From the NCBI RefSeq assembly GCF_000744705.1, contig NZ_JQML01000001.1, positions 7,636,017 to 7,700,016 of the forward strand: 64,000 bases of DNA. Direction: 5' to 3'. Below are positions 42,361 through 50,891 of this stretch, one piece after another. The notes beneath the pieces were generated by a model. The model had not been told where the DNA came from and made no database searches. It saw nothing but the letters and a program-made list of their open reading frames with translations. This DNA is from Streptacidiphilus albus JL83 (GTDB lineage Bacteria; Actinomycetota; Actinomycetes; Streptomycetales; Streptomycetaceae). A program made the translations under genes and the position numbers. The stretch's first letter is position 1. Every line of letters begins with the position of its first letter.

Positions 42361-45300
42361 TTGGTCAGCAGTAGCGCGCAGGTTCGGGTGAGGTGCTCAG
42401 TGGTGCGCTGCATGGACCGGTCTGCCGCGACGGCGCGTAGGTGGTGGGCGTGCAGGAGGGACCGTAGGACGGTGGCGGGGTCGCGCTGGTGGGCGAGGAC
42501 GTCGCGGTAGGTGCCGAGTGCTGTGGCTCGCTGAACCCATGCCTCGGCGATGGCGGTGCCCTCGGGGAGGAGAGCCAGAAGAGCGGAGGGGCCGTGGGCA
42601 CTGGCGACGAAGGCGACCTCCTCGCGCAACTCCGGTTCGAGGGGGCCGCGGTGACGGGGCAGTATGTCCACGAGCAGCTGCATGGCGTTCTCCGGGGAAC
42701 CGGTGAATCCGGAGGCGAGGTCGACCATACTGGCTGCCGCGAGGGCCTGCGGTTTGGTGCCGGCGCGGGCGGACCGGATCTGGGCGAGGGCCGCGATGGA
42801 GTCTGCGGTGAAGACCGCGTGTGCTGCCACGAGGGCCTGGCCGTAGCCGTACCGGCCGGTCTGCGGCTGGTAGTCGGTCAGGCTGAGTTGGGAGAGCAGG
42901 TGTTCGTCGCGAAGCCGGGCGGCCCAAGCCCCGATCCGCTGGACCACCTGACCTTGCTGTTCAGCGGACAGATGGAGGAACAGGTCGAGGTGCTGTTCGG
43001 AGTCGGGGCGGGCGGAGTCACGCCGACGCAGGAACCACCAGGCCGGCTCGTCGAGGGCGCGCAGGAGCAGTGGGAGATCCTGGGTGAGGATGTCGTCCCA
43101 GCGCTTCGGGTGGCCTGCCAGCTGGACGTGCAGGACGTCACCGGCCCCGGGGAGGTGCGCCTGCTCCGGCAGGGCGGTGTGACGCTGGGCGGTGCGGTGG
43201 GGCGGCTGCCGCAGGGCGAGGAGGAGCTCGTGGGGCTGGCCGAGCCAGCCGGAGGACTTCGGATCGGGTGCGCGGCGCAGCTCGACCCTGGCCGAAGCGG
43301 CGAGGCGGGCACGGAGCAAGTGGCGGTCCATCGGGCGGCCGAGGTCCAGGGGAAGGCGCTGCTCGCCGTCGACGAGGGCGACCTGCTCGGGCATCCGCCA
43401 GCAGGTGCGCCACCGGGCGAAGGCTGCCTCCCATGCGCGGAGTGGTGCTGTGCGTGGCGGTAGGGCGCTGGCGGGCAGCAGCCAGCGGGGCTGGGCGAGG
43501 ATCGTGCGCCGGTAGCGCACGCCGGGCAGGTAGGGCATGGCGGTGGCTACCCCGAAGTCGAAGCCTGTGTAGACCGCACAGCGGGCCGTGGCCAGTTCGG
43601 CGAGGAACCGGGCAAGGGGCGGGGTGTGGCGGCCTGCTTCCAGAGCGTGCAGGACGTGTGGTTTCAGGTGTCGGCCGGTGGACAGTTGGACGAGGTGGAA
43701 CTGCTGGATGTCTATGGTGACCGCCACGTCCGCGAGGTCGATCACTGCGCCCTCGGTGGGCTGGTGCTCGCCCAGGGCGAGGACGTGTGGGAGCAACTGG
43801 GCGCAGCGCACGAGCATGTCGTCGCGGCGGCGGCGCGGCGCGAACGACAGCTGTACCGGTGTGCTGCCGGGGCCGGTGAAGCTGCTCGCCCACTGGGCGC
43901 GCTCGGTGTCGTTCAGGAGGTGGGTGAAGCGTCCGGCCATGCTGCTGGCCGGGCGCGGGGCACCCGTGACGGCGAGGTGGAACCGGCCCCGGTCCAGGTC
44001 GTTGAGGGTCGCGGCATGGATCTCCACGCACACCTCAACCCGTGCGGGTGGCACGATGTCGTCCTGGCCGTCTCCGAGGTCGGCGATGAGCGTGTCGGTC
44101 AGCTCGATCTCTTCACGGTGCTCCATCACGGCTTGCTGGAGCAGGTTCAGTAGCCGTCCGTCGCGGTCGGTCGCTGGACGGACGGGGCTGGTCCGGGCGG
44201 AGCCCAGGTAGTCCGCCGGCATCCCGAGGCCGTTGTCGGCTACGAGGTCGAGGGCGGGGACGAGCGCGCCGACGCCGTAGCGGGAGCGGAAGCGGAAGAA
44301 GTAGTCGCGCCACCGCGCGGACCCGTACGGCCGGGCGGACAGGAGCACCAGTGCTGTGGCAGCCGCCTCGGCCTCGCGCACCACCGCGTCTGGTATCCGG
44401 ACCTGGGCGCCGAGTCGGGTGTCGACCATCAGTGGCGCGGTCTCGCCGTCCTGCACCGCGCGCATCCGCTCTGTCAGCTCGGGGACGTGTACACCGGGGG
44501 TGGTCAGGGCGTAGCTGATGGCGGTCAGCTCGGCGGCCCGGTGGGCGACGGAGGGAAGCTCGTGGGCTCGCACGTCGGCCAGAACGCGGCAAAGGTGGGT
44601 CAAGGCGTCGGGCTCGGTCATCGGAGGCCACAGCGCGGTGACGAGGATCTGCAGTTCGACCAGCCCGGACAGCAGACTGTCAATCTTCTCGTCGGTCGCC
44701 GTCGGGAACCGGTTGGTGAGCGCCACCCGTAACTCCCGGTAGAGGATGGGCCGAGCCGCTTGCTCCAGGGCGAACACGACCGGTGCCGTGGCGCGGACCG
44801 ACACCTCTTCCGGAGGCATCAGCAACTGCTCACCGCCTGCCGGTACGCCCGTCACCACGACGCGGTCCCCGCGTGTGGTGACGGTGTTGTTCGAGAGCAG
44901 TGGCAGGCGCTCCAGTAGCTCGGGGACCCGCTCCAGCCGCGCTATGACGTCCGCCAGCCAGGCTCCGTCCGGGCGCAGCACCCTGTCGTGCTGCTGCGAC
45001 CACAACACCCGAGCGCTGCGGCCGGCCGTCACGCCGGTGATGCCGGCGAAGGCCCCGAAGGGGGTCGGCCGGCGCTGCCAGCGTGCCAGGTAGGAAGCGA
45101 GGGACAGTGCGAGGCGGCGGATCTGCCGGGGGCTGCTGCCCGGTCCAGCGCGGCCGATCTCCCGCCCGAGGACGGGGCTGGCCAGGGTCACGGCCTCGCG
45201 GACCTCCGGGTGCCCCCACACCTGGGTGAGCCACCGGCGGGCCTGGTCCGTGGCGTCTTCGGCGGCCAGGTCGATTCCGGCCGTGAGGTGGAGCCCTGCG

Positions 45301-45362
45301 GGGTAGGTGCTGGCGCGCAACATCGCAGCCCCGGCCCAGCGGTACTTCGGTATCGCGGTCAC
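42348..45362 (-). CDS. lanB: Full-length lantibiotic dehydratase LanB
   Basis: 1,004 residues, the usual class I LanB length. The N-terminal glutamylation region contains WQRRPTPFGAFAGITG (near 95), SARPYGSARWRDYFFRFRSRYG (two halves near 339 and 350) and later IDIQQFHLVQLSTGR. The C-terminal elimination domain (about 740-985) contains WWFLRRRD and SLTDYQPQTGRYGYG. It uses glutamyl-tRNA to glutamylate Ser/Thr of the precursor and then eliminates glutamate. It follows the precursor gene by 93 bp with a strong hairpin between. Confidence 0.93.
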   Translation of the reverse strand: MTAIPKYRWAGAAMLRASTYPAGLHLTAGIDLAAEDATDQARRWLTQVWGHPEVREAVTLASPVLGREIGRAGPGSSPRQIRRLALSLASYLARWQRRPTPFGAFAGITGVTAGRSARVLWSQQHDRVLRPDGAWLADVIARLERVPELLERLPLLSNNTVTTRGDRVVVTGVPAGGEQLLMPPEEVSVRATAPVVFALEQAARPILYRELRVALTNRFPTATDEKIDSLLSGLVELQILVTALWPPMTEPDALTHLCRVLADVRAHELPSVAHRAAELTAISYALTTPGVHVPELTERMRAVQDGETAPLMVDTRLGAQVRIPDAVVREAEAAATALVLLSARPYGSARWRDYFFRFRSRYGVGALVPALDLVADNGLGMPADYLGSARTSPVRPATDRDGRLLNLLQQAVMEHREEIELTDTLIADLGDGQDDIVPPARVEVCVEIHAATLNDLDRGRFHLAVTGAPRPASSMAGRFTHLLNDTERAQWASSFTGPGSTPVQLSFAPRRRRDDMLVRCAQLLPHVLALGEHQPTEGAVIDLADVAVTIDIQQFHLVQLSTGRHLKPHVLHALEAGRHTPPLARFLAELATARCAVYTGFDFGVATAMPYLPGVRYRRTILAQPRWLLPASALPPRTAPLRAWEAAFARWRTCWRMPEQVALVDGEQRLPLDLGRPMDRHLLRARLAASARVELRRAPDPKSSGWLGQPHELLLALRQPPHRTAQRHTALPEQAHLPGAGDVLHVQLAGHPKRWDDILTQDLPLLLRALDEPAWWFLRRRDSARPDSEQHLDLFLHLSAEQQGQVVQRIGAWAARLRDEHLLSQLSLTDYQPQTGRYGYGQALVAAHAVFTADSIAALAQIRSARAGTKPQALAAASMVDLASGFTGSPENAMQLLVDILPRHRGPLEPELREEVAFVASAHGPSALLALLPEGTAIAEAWVQRATALGTYRDVLAHQRDPATVLRSLLHAHHLRAVAADRSMQRTTEHLTRTCALLLTKWVQ

Positions 45363-45404
45363 GGCTGAATCTCCCGTATCTCCGTTGGTGCTTCTCCAGG
45401 TGGT

Positions 45405-45437
45405 GCGGGTGGACCGGACAGTCGCCGGTCCACCCGC
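45405..45437 (-). terminator. Attenuator hairpin between precursor and lanB
   Basis: 13-bp perfect stem GCGGGTGGACCGG / CCGGTCCACCCGC with a 7-nt loop, 18 bp after the precursor stop and 42 bp before lanB. It probably gives more precursor mRNA than enzyme mRNA. Confidence 0.75.
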
Positions 45438-45455
45438 GAACCCGTCAGGCCCTGG

Positions 45456-45638
45456 TCAGGAGGGTTCCTCGGTTGACGAGTTACAGGCGCTGGCGCCGGT
45501 CGCGCAGGTCGTTCCACAGCCGTCACCGGTGGAGCACATCAGCTTGCCGCCGGGGTGTGCGGCGACCACCACCCGCACGTCCAGGGCGAACGGGTCCTCG
45601 GTCTCGGTCGGGGGGTGCTCGGTCAACATGGCTGTCAT
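45456..45638 (-). CDS. lanA: FxLD-family lanthipeptide precursor
   Basis: 60 residues from ATG at 45638. GTG at 45647, with AGGAAG 5 bp upstream, would add three residues and is a real alternative. The leader holds the FxLD motif F17-A-L-D20 in EDPFALDVRVV. Cleavage may follow the HPGG segment (28-31). The core has four Cys (35, 41, 45, 52) and about ten Ser/Thr, starting MCSTGDGCGTTC. Asp39-Gly40 sits between S36/T37 and C41. It lies 47 bp after the methyltransferase gene and before the attenuator. Up to four (methyl)lanthionine rings are possible. Confidence 0.92.
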   Translation of the reverse strand: MTAMLTEHPPTETEDPFALDVRVVVAAHPGGKLMCSTGDGCGTTCATGASACNSSTEEPS

Positions 45639-45685
45639 GGCGATCACACTCACTTCCTGTTGGCTGACTGGGTGTTGCGGGATGC

Positions 45686-46915
45686 CTAGCCCTGGGGCTT
45701 CGCCTCGGGCCAGGAGATCGTGATCCGGCTGTGCCGCTTGTCGAACACCCAGTCGCCGCTCAGGTCCTCGTCGGGGGTGCCGGCCGGGAAGACAGCGAAG
45801 GTGGGGCCGGGTCCGCGGCGCTGCTCGCGGTCCCACGTCCGGATCTGCTGGGTGATGTCGCAGGCGAGTTCGTGGGCCTGCGGACCCAGGGCGTGGACGC
45901 CGAATTCGAAGTTGCCCTTGTCGGTACGCCGCGAGGTGATGTAGCCGAACGAGTTGGCCTTCACGGCGGCCATCGAGAAGTGCTTGTTGGCCGGGGCGAC
46001 GATGCCGGTGTCCAGGTCCGGGTCGACGGCCATGGTGCAGTAGCCGGACAGGTGCGATGCGAGCCAGAGCTGGAGTGTGTTGAACGGCTCCTGCGGGGCC
46101 ATCTCCACCCCGGTCCACTCCTCGAACCGTTCCGTGCGCACGGCGTTGTCGAGGTCGCCGGGGTTGCCCGTTACCTCGTCGTCGAATTTCAGACCGATCT
46201 CGTCGGTCCCGGCCACGAGCAGTACCTGCGTGGGGTGCTCGTCCTCACCCTGCATCGGCACGAACCCGCACACCCGCACCGACCTGCTCTCCAGCCGCTC
46301 GCTGTGGCGGGCGAATGCGATCGAGCGGGTCAGCCCTCGGACTCTCAGCGGCAGGACCAGGACTCCGTCGCCGGTCAGCTGGTCGAGCCAGGCGGGTGCG
46401 ATGTCCCAGGCACCGGCGGTCACCAGGATCGCATCGAACGGCGCCCGGTCCGGAACGCCTGCGGCGGCGTCCCCGGTCACGACTCGGACGCTGTCGTAGC
46501 CATGCTCCTTCAGCAGGCGGGTCGCGCGCTCGGTCACCTCCGGGTCGATGTCGATCGTCGTCACCTGGCCAGTGGGACCGACCAGTTCGGCGATCAGCGC
46601 GGCGTTGTAGCCACCGGAGCCGATCTCCAGCACGTTCATGCCCGTCGTGACGCCGGCCTGTTCCAACATGAACGCCTGGATCTGCGGCGCGGACACCGAG
46701 CTCGTCGTCACCCCGTACTCGTCGGTCCGGGTGGGCACCGCCTCGAACCAGCTGTACGCCTTCTCCAAGGTCGCCTCGGGGGCGAACTCGTGACGCGGGA
46801 TCTTCCTCAGCGCCGCCTCCAGGACGGGGGAGGTCAGATCGCCGGACTCCTTCAGATTCCTGATCATCTCCTCCCGCAGGCGGGCGGCATCGTCTTCGAG
46901 GGTGGACGGGCTCAT
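45686..46915 (-). CDS. FxLD-system O-methyltransferase (isoaspartyl methyltransferase-like)
   Basis: 409 residues from ATG at 46915 (GAGAGG 7 bp upstream). The N-terminal PCMT-like domain has TSSVSAPQIQAFMLE (71-85), the SAM motif VLEIGSGGYNAALIAELVG (95-113) and VTTIDIDPEV. An extension of about 180 residues, absent from housekeeping PCMT, follows (WLASHLSGYCTMAV, GNFEFGVHALGP), as in the methyltransferases found with FxLD lanthipeptides. Such enzymes methylate a core Asp, which then collapses to a succinimide and isoAsp. It is the gene directly upstream of the precursor. Confidence 0.9.
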   Translation of the reverse strand: MSPSTLEDDAARLREEMIRNLKESGDLTSPVLEAALRKIPRHEFAPEATLEKAYSWFEAVPTRTDEYGVTTSSVSAPQIQAFMLEQAGVTTGMNVLEIGSGGYNAALIAELVGPTGQVTTIDIDPEVTERATRLLKEHGYDSVRVVTGDAAAGVPDRAPFDAILVTAGAWDIAPAWLDQLTGDGVLVLPLRVRGLTRSIAFARHSERLESRSVRVCGFVPMQGEDEHPTQVLLVAGTDEIGLKFDDEVTGNPGDLDNAVRTERFEEWTGVEMAPQEPFNTLQLWLASHLSGYCTMAVDPDLDTGIVAPANKHFSMAAVKANSFGYITSRRTDKGNFEFGVHALGPQAHELACDITQQIRTWDREQRRGPGPTFAVFPAGTPDEDLSGDWVFDKRHSRITISWPEAKPQG

Positions 46916-47465
46916 GCTGGTGCCTCTCATGTGGAGCGAAGTGCTGGTAGGCGGTCGGTGGTCAGGTGTCCGACGTCAGGATGTCGGGTCCGGACGACGC
47001 GAAGGGGGACTTGGCGGCCGTGGCGCACGGACGCGGTGCCTGGGCTACGGCGGGAATGGTGTCGCTTTCGGAGGGAACCTTGGTGTCGGCCGTGCCTGCG
47101 CGGCTCAGGCGATGCGAAGGCACAGCTGGGGCTCAGGTGACTGCTGACGGCAGGCCAGGGCGGAGCCCGGAGCCGGGTCGGTCGGGTCGGCGGTCGACGA
47201 GCACGTGCAGGGCTCTTGGGTCGCGGCGCTCGTGTAGCAGCCGCAGTCCTCGGTGCTCTGCGCCACGGTCGAACCGTCCTCGGAGGGCGTGAGCATCGAG
47301 GGGGACAAGGACACAGCCGGTGGAAGTTCTGCGGCGGTGCGACTGGATGATCGGCATGTCCATAACTGTGACCGCGTGACCGCAGATCGTGAACGCCCGA
47401 GGTGTAGCACTTCACGAAGTCGCATCCACCGGACTGCTACGGCTCGTAGAGGTTCTGATGAAACA
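46916..47465 (-). promoter_or_regulatory. Region between XRE regulator and methyltransferase, likely cluster promoter
   Basis: 550 bp. The part nearest the methyltransferase (46916-47104) is the likely promoter region of the lanthipeptide operon. The rest overlaps a possible Cys-rich peptide gene. A competing 76-residue frame at 47133-47363 has a clearly lower G/C share at third codon positions. Confidence 0.4.
47105..47314 (-). CDS. Possible Cys/Ser/Thr-rich peptide, candidate second precursor
   Basis: 69 residues from GTG 47314; ATG 47296 is an alternative and the open frame extends further upstream. By hand count about 62 of 69 codons end in G or C, much better than the overlapping frame. 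Six Cys occur as DCGC, PCTC, LAC and QLC (positions 24, 26, 36, 38, 55, 65) among many Ser/Thr. No good ribosome site is seen and no FxLD motif is present. It lies between the regulator and methyltransferase on the cluster strand. It could be a second modified peptide, a metal-binding peptide or not a gene. Confidence 0.4.
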   Translation of the reverse strand: MSLSPSMLTPSEDGSTVAQSTEDCGCYTSAATQEPCTCSSTADPTDPAPGSALACRQQSPEPQLCLRIA

Positions 47466-48671
47466 TCAGCGAACAATGACGGAGGTCCCCAGGATCGCGG
47501 CCAGTTTGCGCACCCTGGAGGTGGTTGCATGCCCGGCATGGGCCCGCTGCATGATCACACCGGGAAGGGCCTGGTGACGGGCCCAGTCGGGGTGCGCTGA
47601 ACACACCTCAAGCAGGGTGTCCAGGGATGCGTCCCACTGGCGGGTGTCGACCTGTGCGAGCGCGACGTCCAGCTTGAAGCGGTTGCGTGCGGCCTGGGTG
47701 AGCGAAGACAGGCCGGTCATCGACGTGGCCAGTTCCAGGGCCTTGCCCGGCTGGCCGGTCGACACACTGATCCCCACAGCTTGTGCGGTGACAGCGGCAG
47801 GGCCGAACGCGGTCCCGTTGACCATCACGTCGCGGCCCATCCGCGCGGCCACCGCTTGCCCCTGCGACAGCAGGTCAGCCGCCGCACTGGTGTCCGTCAT
47901 CCGGGCGGCGACCACGGCCGCGAACACCACATGCCATCCGTACGCCGCCAGCAGGGCCGGATCTCGGTCGGCGTACCGGGGCTCGATCAACAGGTACGAG
48001 GCTTCGGCCGTCTCCTGAGCCTGGACGAGTCGCGAATCGCGCAGGTAGATCCAGGACCGGCCGGAGGCGACCATTGCAACCCGCACGGGGTCCTGTGCCT
48101 GCTCTGCCTGCATCTGGGCGTGCCCGATGGCGGCGTAAGCCAGGTCCCTGGCACCGAACTGGTTTGCGACGTAGGAAGCCAGGCGGTAGGCGTCGGCCAT
48201 GATCCCGCGCGCAGTGCACACCTCGTCGCTGGAGGCAGCATGCAGTGCCGCAGCGGTTTGCAGAATGGCCGGGGCGGCAAGTTGGCCGGCACGGACAAAC
48301 TGCCCGTCGCGGTAGGTGTCCCATGCGGTCGTCAGGTTCCGTGCGAGGACGGTAGGTTCCGGTGGCTCAAGGTCGGCATGAATCCTGGCGGCTGTGTCGT
48401 GTACCGCACGGGACAGCTCCCGCAGCATCGCCCGGTCGCTCCCGCTCATCGACTGCCGCGGCGCCTGCTGGCCCAGGATTACCGCCACGTCGGTGTGAAG
48501 GGCGGCCGAGATCAGCAACAGCGATGGCAGGCCGACGCTCCCGCCACCTTCCAGCTTGCGGATCGTTGCCACCGACAACCCAGCAGCGTCTGCGAGTCGC
48601 TCCTGGGTCAGCTCGGTTCCCCGCAGCAACTTCACCCGCTGCCCTGTCGTGTAATCACCCCACTGAGCCAC
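47466..48671 (-). CDS. XRE-family regulator with TPR-like C-terminal domain
   Basis: 401 residues from GTG at 48671; the ribosome site is weak. The HTH is LTQERLADAAGLSVATIRKLEGG (about 25-47). A helical-repeat region of about 300 residues (many A-x-x-A helices, e.g. RDLAYAAIGHAQMQAEQA) fills the rest, as in Streptomyces regulators that sense peptides or other signals. It is adjacent to the lanthipeptide genes on the same strand, so it is the likely cluster regulator. Confidence 0.82.
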   Translation of the reverse strand: MAQWGDYTTGQRVKLLRGTELTQERLADAAGLSVATIRKLEGGGSVGLPSLLLISAALHTDVAVILGQQAPRQSMSGSDRAMLRELSRAVHDTAARIHADLEPPEPTVLARNLTTAWDTYRDGQFVRAGQLAAPAILQTAAALHAASSDEVCTARGIMADAYRLASYVANQFGARDLAYAAIGHAQMQAEQAQDPVRVAMVASGRSWIYLRDSRLVQAQETAEASYLLIEPRYADRDPALLAAYGWHVVFAAVVAARMTDTSAAADLLSQGQAVAARMGRDVMVNGTAFGPAAVTAQAVGISVSTGQPGKALELATSMTGLSSLTQAARNRFKLDVALAQVDTRQWDASLDTLLEVCSAHPDWARHQALPGVIMQRAHAGHATTSRVRKLAAILGTSVIVR

Positions 48672-48754
48672 GTTCCCGCCGTCCCTCCGCGCGCATGCCC
48701 GTACTTGGAAGGTACCCGCACGGCACCGCTCCTGACCCACGAACGGCGCCGGCG

Positions 48755-49215
48755 TCAGACAATCGTGGCGCGGCGATGGCGGTAGCCTCGGGAGGAGCGC
48801 CAGGAGGCGGGGCCGGGAGCACCGTCGACGTCGTGTACTGCTGAAGAGGCAGTGTTCCGGCCATGCGCTATTCCTCGGGCGGACATCGCGTAGGTTGCTG
48901 AGACAGGCGATTCCGTAGGTTCGAGGTGCAACGCAACGGAAGCGGCCCCCGACCTGGCGAGCGGTCGAGGGCCGGCGCGGCCGGAGGCTGCGGTTAAGAC
49001 GTCTAAGTTCGTGGCGGTGATGTTCTGCGCAGGCACCAGGACCTGGTCGTTGTAGTAGTTCATCGTCAGGTGGAGGGTCGTCGTCCCAGTTTTGCTGGGA
49101 GTGACCATGATCCTTACGGAGGCAGCCTGCCCGGGCTGAAGGTACTCGTTGGTCGCGTGGTCGTCGAAGGTGAAGTCGGAGTCAGCCTCCTTCGTGATCG
49201 TCAACGGGGACGTTA
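48755..49215 (-). pseudogene. 3' part of a gene interrupted by the IS element
   Basis: Beta-rich segments SPLTITKEADSDFTFDDH, ASVRIMVTP and TTTLHLTMNYYNDQVLV look like one Ig-like domain. The part after about TATNLDV no longer looks protein-like, though the frame stays open to 48755. Joining it to 50915-51098, without the element and with one TTA, gives the continuous junction HFVNNMETVITSPLTITK. The original product was probably an extracellular Ig-like protein; no signal peptide is preserved. Confidence 0.7.
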
Positions 49216-49238
49216 GAAGCGATTCCCAAACCGATGGT
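49213..49238 (+). repeat. Target TTA plus left inverted repeat of the IS element
   Basis: TTA (49213-49215) is the target duplication. The inverted repeat starts GAAGCGATTCCCAAACCG at 49216 and matches the right end over 23 bp with two mismatches. Confidence 0.85.
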
Positions 49239-49312
49239 CGCGGCTGCCGCTCGAACTTCCTTGCGTATCAGCCCCGTTCGGGTGATCGCTCCGCGGCCGG
49301 CGCATAGGAGAA

Positions 49313-49364
49313 GGGCCTCCTGCACAGTTCGGTGGTGTCGAGTCAACGAACAATCAGGAGGCCC
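49313..49364 (+). promoter_or_regulatory. Hairpin over the transposase ribosome site
   Basis: GGGCCTCCTG (49313-49322) is the inverse of CAGGAGGCCC (49355-49364), which contains the transposase AGGAGG. RNA started upstream would hide the ribosome site, a known way to limit transposition from outside read-through. Confidence 0.55.
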
Positions 49365-49366
49365 TA

Positions 49367-50305
49367 GTGTCCCACTGTGGCGTGCGCACCCCGTCCGCGT
49401 CCAGCTCCGGCGTTTCGTGCGATTGCCTCGCACACCGGCTCGGGAATGCCGTCGACCAGCCGGAACGGACCCGCCGCTACGGCTCGGACCTGACCGACGC
49501 GGAGTGGGTGGTCGTGCGGCCGCTGCTGCCGGTCCCGGCCTGGCTGAACGGGCAGGGAGGACGGCCGGAGGGCTTCTGCCACCGTCAGATGTTGGACGCG
49601 GTGCGGTACCTGGTCACCGAAGGCGTGCGCTGGGCCAGCCTGCCCGCCGACTTCCCCCACTGGCGGGCCGTCTACCGGTTCTTCCGCCGCTGGCGCGACA
49701 ACGACTTCATCAAGGAGCTCTACGCCCGGCTGCGCAAGATGCTGCGCGAGCTGGCCGGGAAGAAGGAGGAGCCCACCGCGGCGATCATCGACTCGCAGTC
49801 GGTGAAAGCCGACGCCACCGTCGGCGCCGCCACCCGGGGCTACGACGCGGGCAAGAAAATCAACGGCCGCAAGCGGCACATCGCCGTGGACACCCTGGGC
49901 CTGCTGCTGGTCGTGATGGTCACCGCCGCCTCGGTCAAGGACAACGACGCCGGCCGCGACCTCCTGGAACGCCTGCGCGCGCGCCACCGCCACATCGCTC
50001 TGGTCTGGGCCGACGGCGGCTACACCGGCTGGCTGGTCTCCTTCGCCCACGCCGTCCTGGCCATCGCGCTGACGGTCATCAAGCGCAGCGACGACGCCAA
50101 GGGGTTCGTGGTGCTACCCCGGCGCTGGGTCGTGGAGCGCAGTTTTTCCTGGCTGATCCGGGCCCGCCGACTGGCCAGGGACTACGAGACCCGTATCGAC
50201 AGCGCCGAGGCGATGGCCTGGTGGGCCGCGTCGATCCCGGCCACCCGCCGCTTGGCGCGCTCCGGCCAGCCGGCACCGCGCCGCGTCAAGCGACCCGCGG
50301 CCTGA
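49367..50305 (+). CDS. IS5-family DDE transposase
   Basis: 312 residues, GTG at 49367 with AGGAGG upstream. DUF4096-type N-terminus (RYGSDLTDAEWVVVRPLLP). Catalytic residues: D in IIDSQSVKADATVG, D in WADGGYTGW, and E in RRWVVERSFSWLIRARRLARD split at the motif WVVERSFSW. The gene is complete and uninterrupted, so the element may be recent and active. Its 3' end overlaps the passenger gene tail to tail by 20 bp. Confidence 0.93.
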   Translation: MSHCGVRTPSASSSGVSCDCLAHRLGNAVDQPERTRRYGSDLTDAEWVVVRPLLPVPAWLNGQGGRPEGFCHRQMLDAVRYLVTEGVRWASLPADFPHWRAVYRFFRRWRDNDFIKELYARLRKMLRELAGKKEEPTAAIIDSQSVKADATVGAATRGYDAGKKINGRKRHIAVDTLGLLLVVMVTAASVKDNDAGRDLLERLRARHRHIALVWADGGYTGWLVSFAHAVLAIALTVIKRSDDAKGFVVLPRRWVVERSFSWLIRARRLARDYETRIDSAEAMAWWAASIPATRRLARSGQPAPRRVKRPAA

Positions 50306-50798
50306 ACAGCCCCGGCCGCTCCTCCCTCAGCCAGCCGCACCCGACCAACCGCTTCGCCCGAAACCGCGCCGCCTGCTCCTTCGCGTCGGAGGACGGCCAG
50401 CCAAGATGATCGCGCATGGCCCGCGCCCGCACCCCCTCCCCGCCACCAGCGGCATCCTCCTGGACCAGAGCCACGATCCGCGCGCAGTCCGACGGCAACA
50501 CCTCGACCCCCAACCCCTCGCGCCACAACGGGACCTCCACCCGCGGCCCGACAACTCCCACGGCCGGCACCGGCACCGTCACCGTCACCGGCGCACCGAC
50601 CGCACCGACCGCACCGACCTCCTCGGCCGCCTCGGCCAGGGCCTCGACAGTCTCCTCGCGGGCGATGACCGCGCGCCGCGCGGCCTCATCCGCCTCGACC
50701 AGCGCGGCCTGAAGCCGCTCCAACTCGCCATGCAGTTCCTCCGCCCGAGCCAACGCCACCCGCTCGCGCCGCTCCAGCACACCAAGCACTGACGGCAT
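50286..50798 (-). CDS. IS passenger protein with coiled-coil N-terminus
   Basis: 170 residues, ATG at 50798 with GGGGAGG 6 bp upstream. The first 65 residues are a Glu/Ala/Arg-rich coiled coil (LERRERVALARAEELHGELE). A Val/Pro linker (VTVTVPVPAVGVVGPRVEV) follows. A C-terminal region of about 80 residues has winged-helix character: RARAMRDHLGW, then AKEQAARFRAKRLVGCGWL and ERPGLFRPR. I recognise this as a protein type common in Streptomyces, with no known function. It lies wholly inside the inverted repeats and converges on the transposase, so it moves with the element. Confidence 0.75.
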   Translation of the reverse strand: MPSVLGVLERRERVALARAEELHGELERLQAALVEADEAARRAVIAREETVEALAEAAEEVGAVGAVGAPVTVTVPVPAVGVVGPRVEVPLWREGLGVEVLPSDCARIVALVQEDAAGGGEGVRARAMRDHLGWPSSDAKEQAARFRAKRLVGCGWLREERPGLFRPRVA

Positions 50799-50891
50799 CC
50801 GCCACCTCCCCGTACACCCCGCACCGACACAACGGTCCGAGCATGCCTACCGGGCGACGGCCACACACCTCACCTGGGAAAACGTGACCCT

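Noticed and set aside
47133..47363. 76-residue frame overlapping the Cys-rich peptide
   Set aside because: Only about three quarters of its codons end in G/C versus about 90% for the overlapping Cys-rich frame, and it lacks a ribosome site; not fully excluded.
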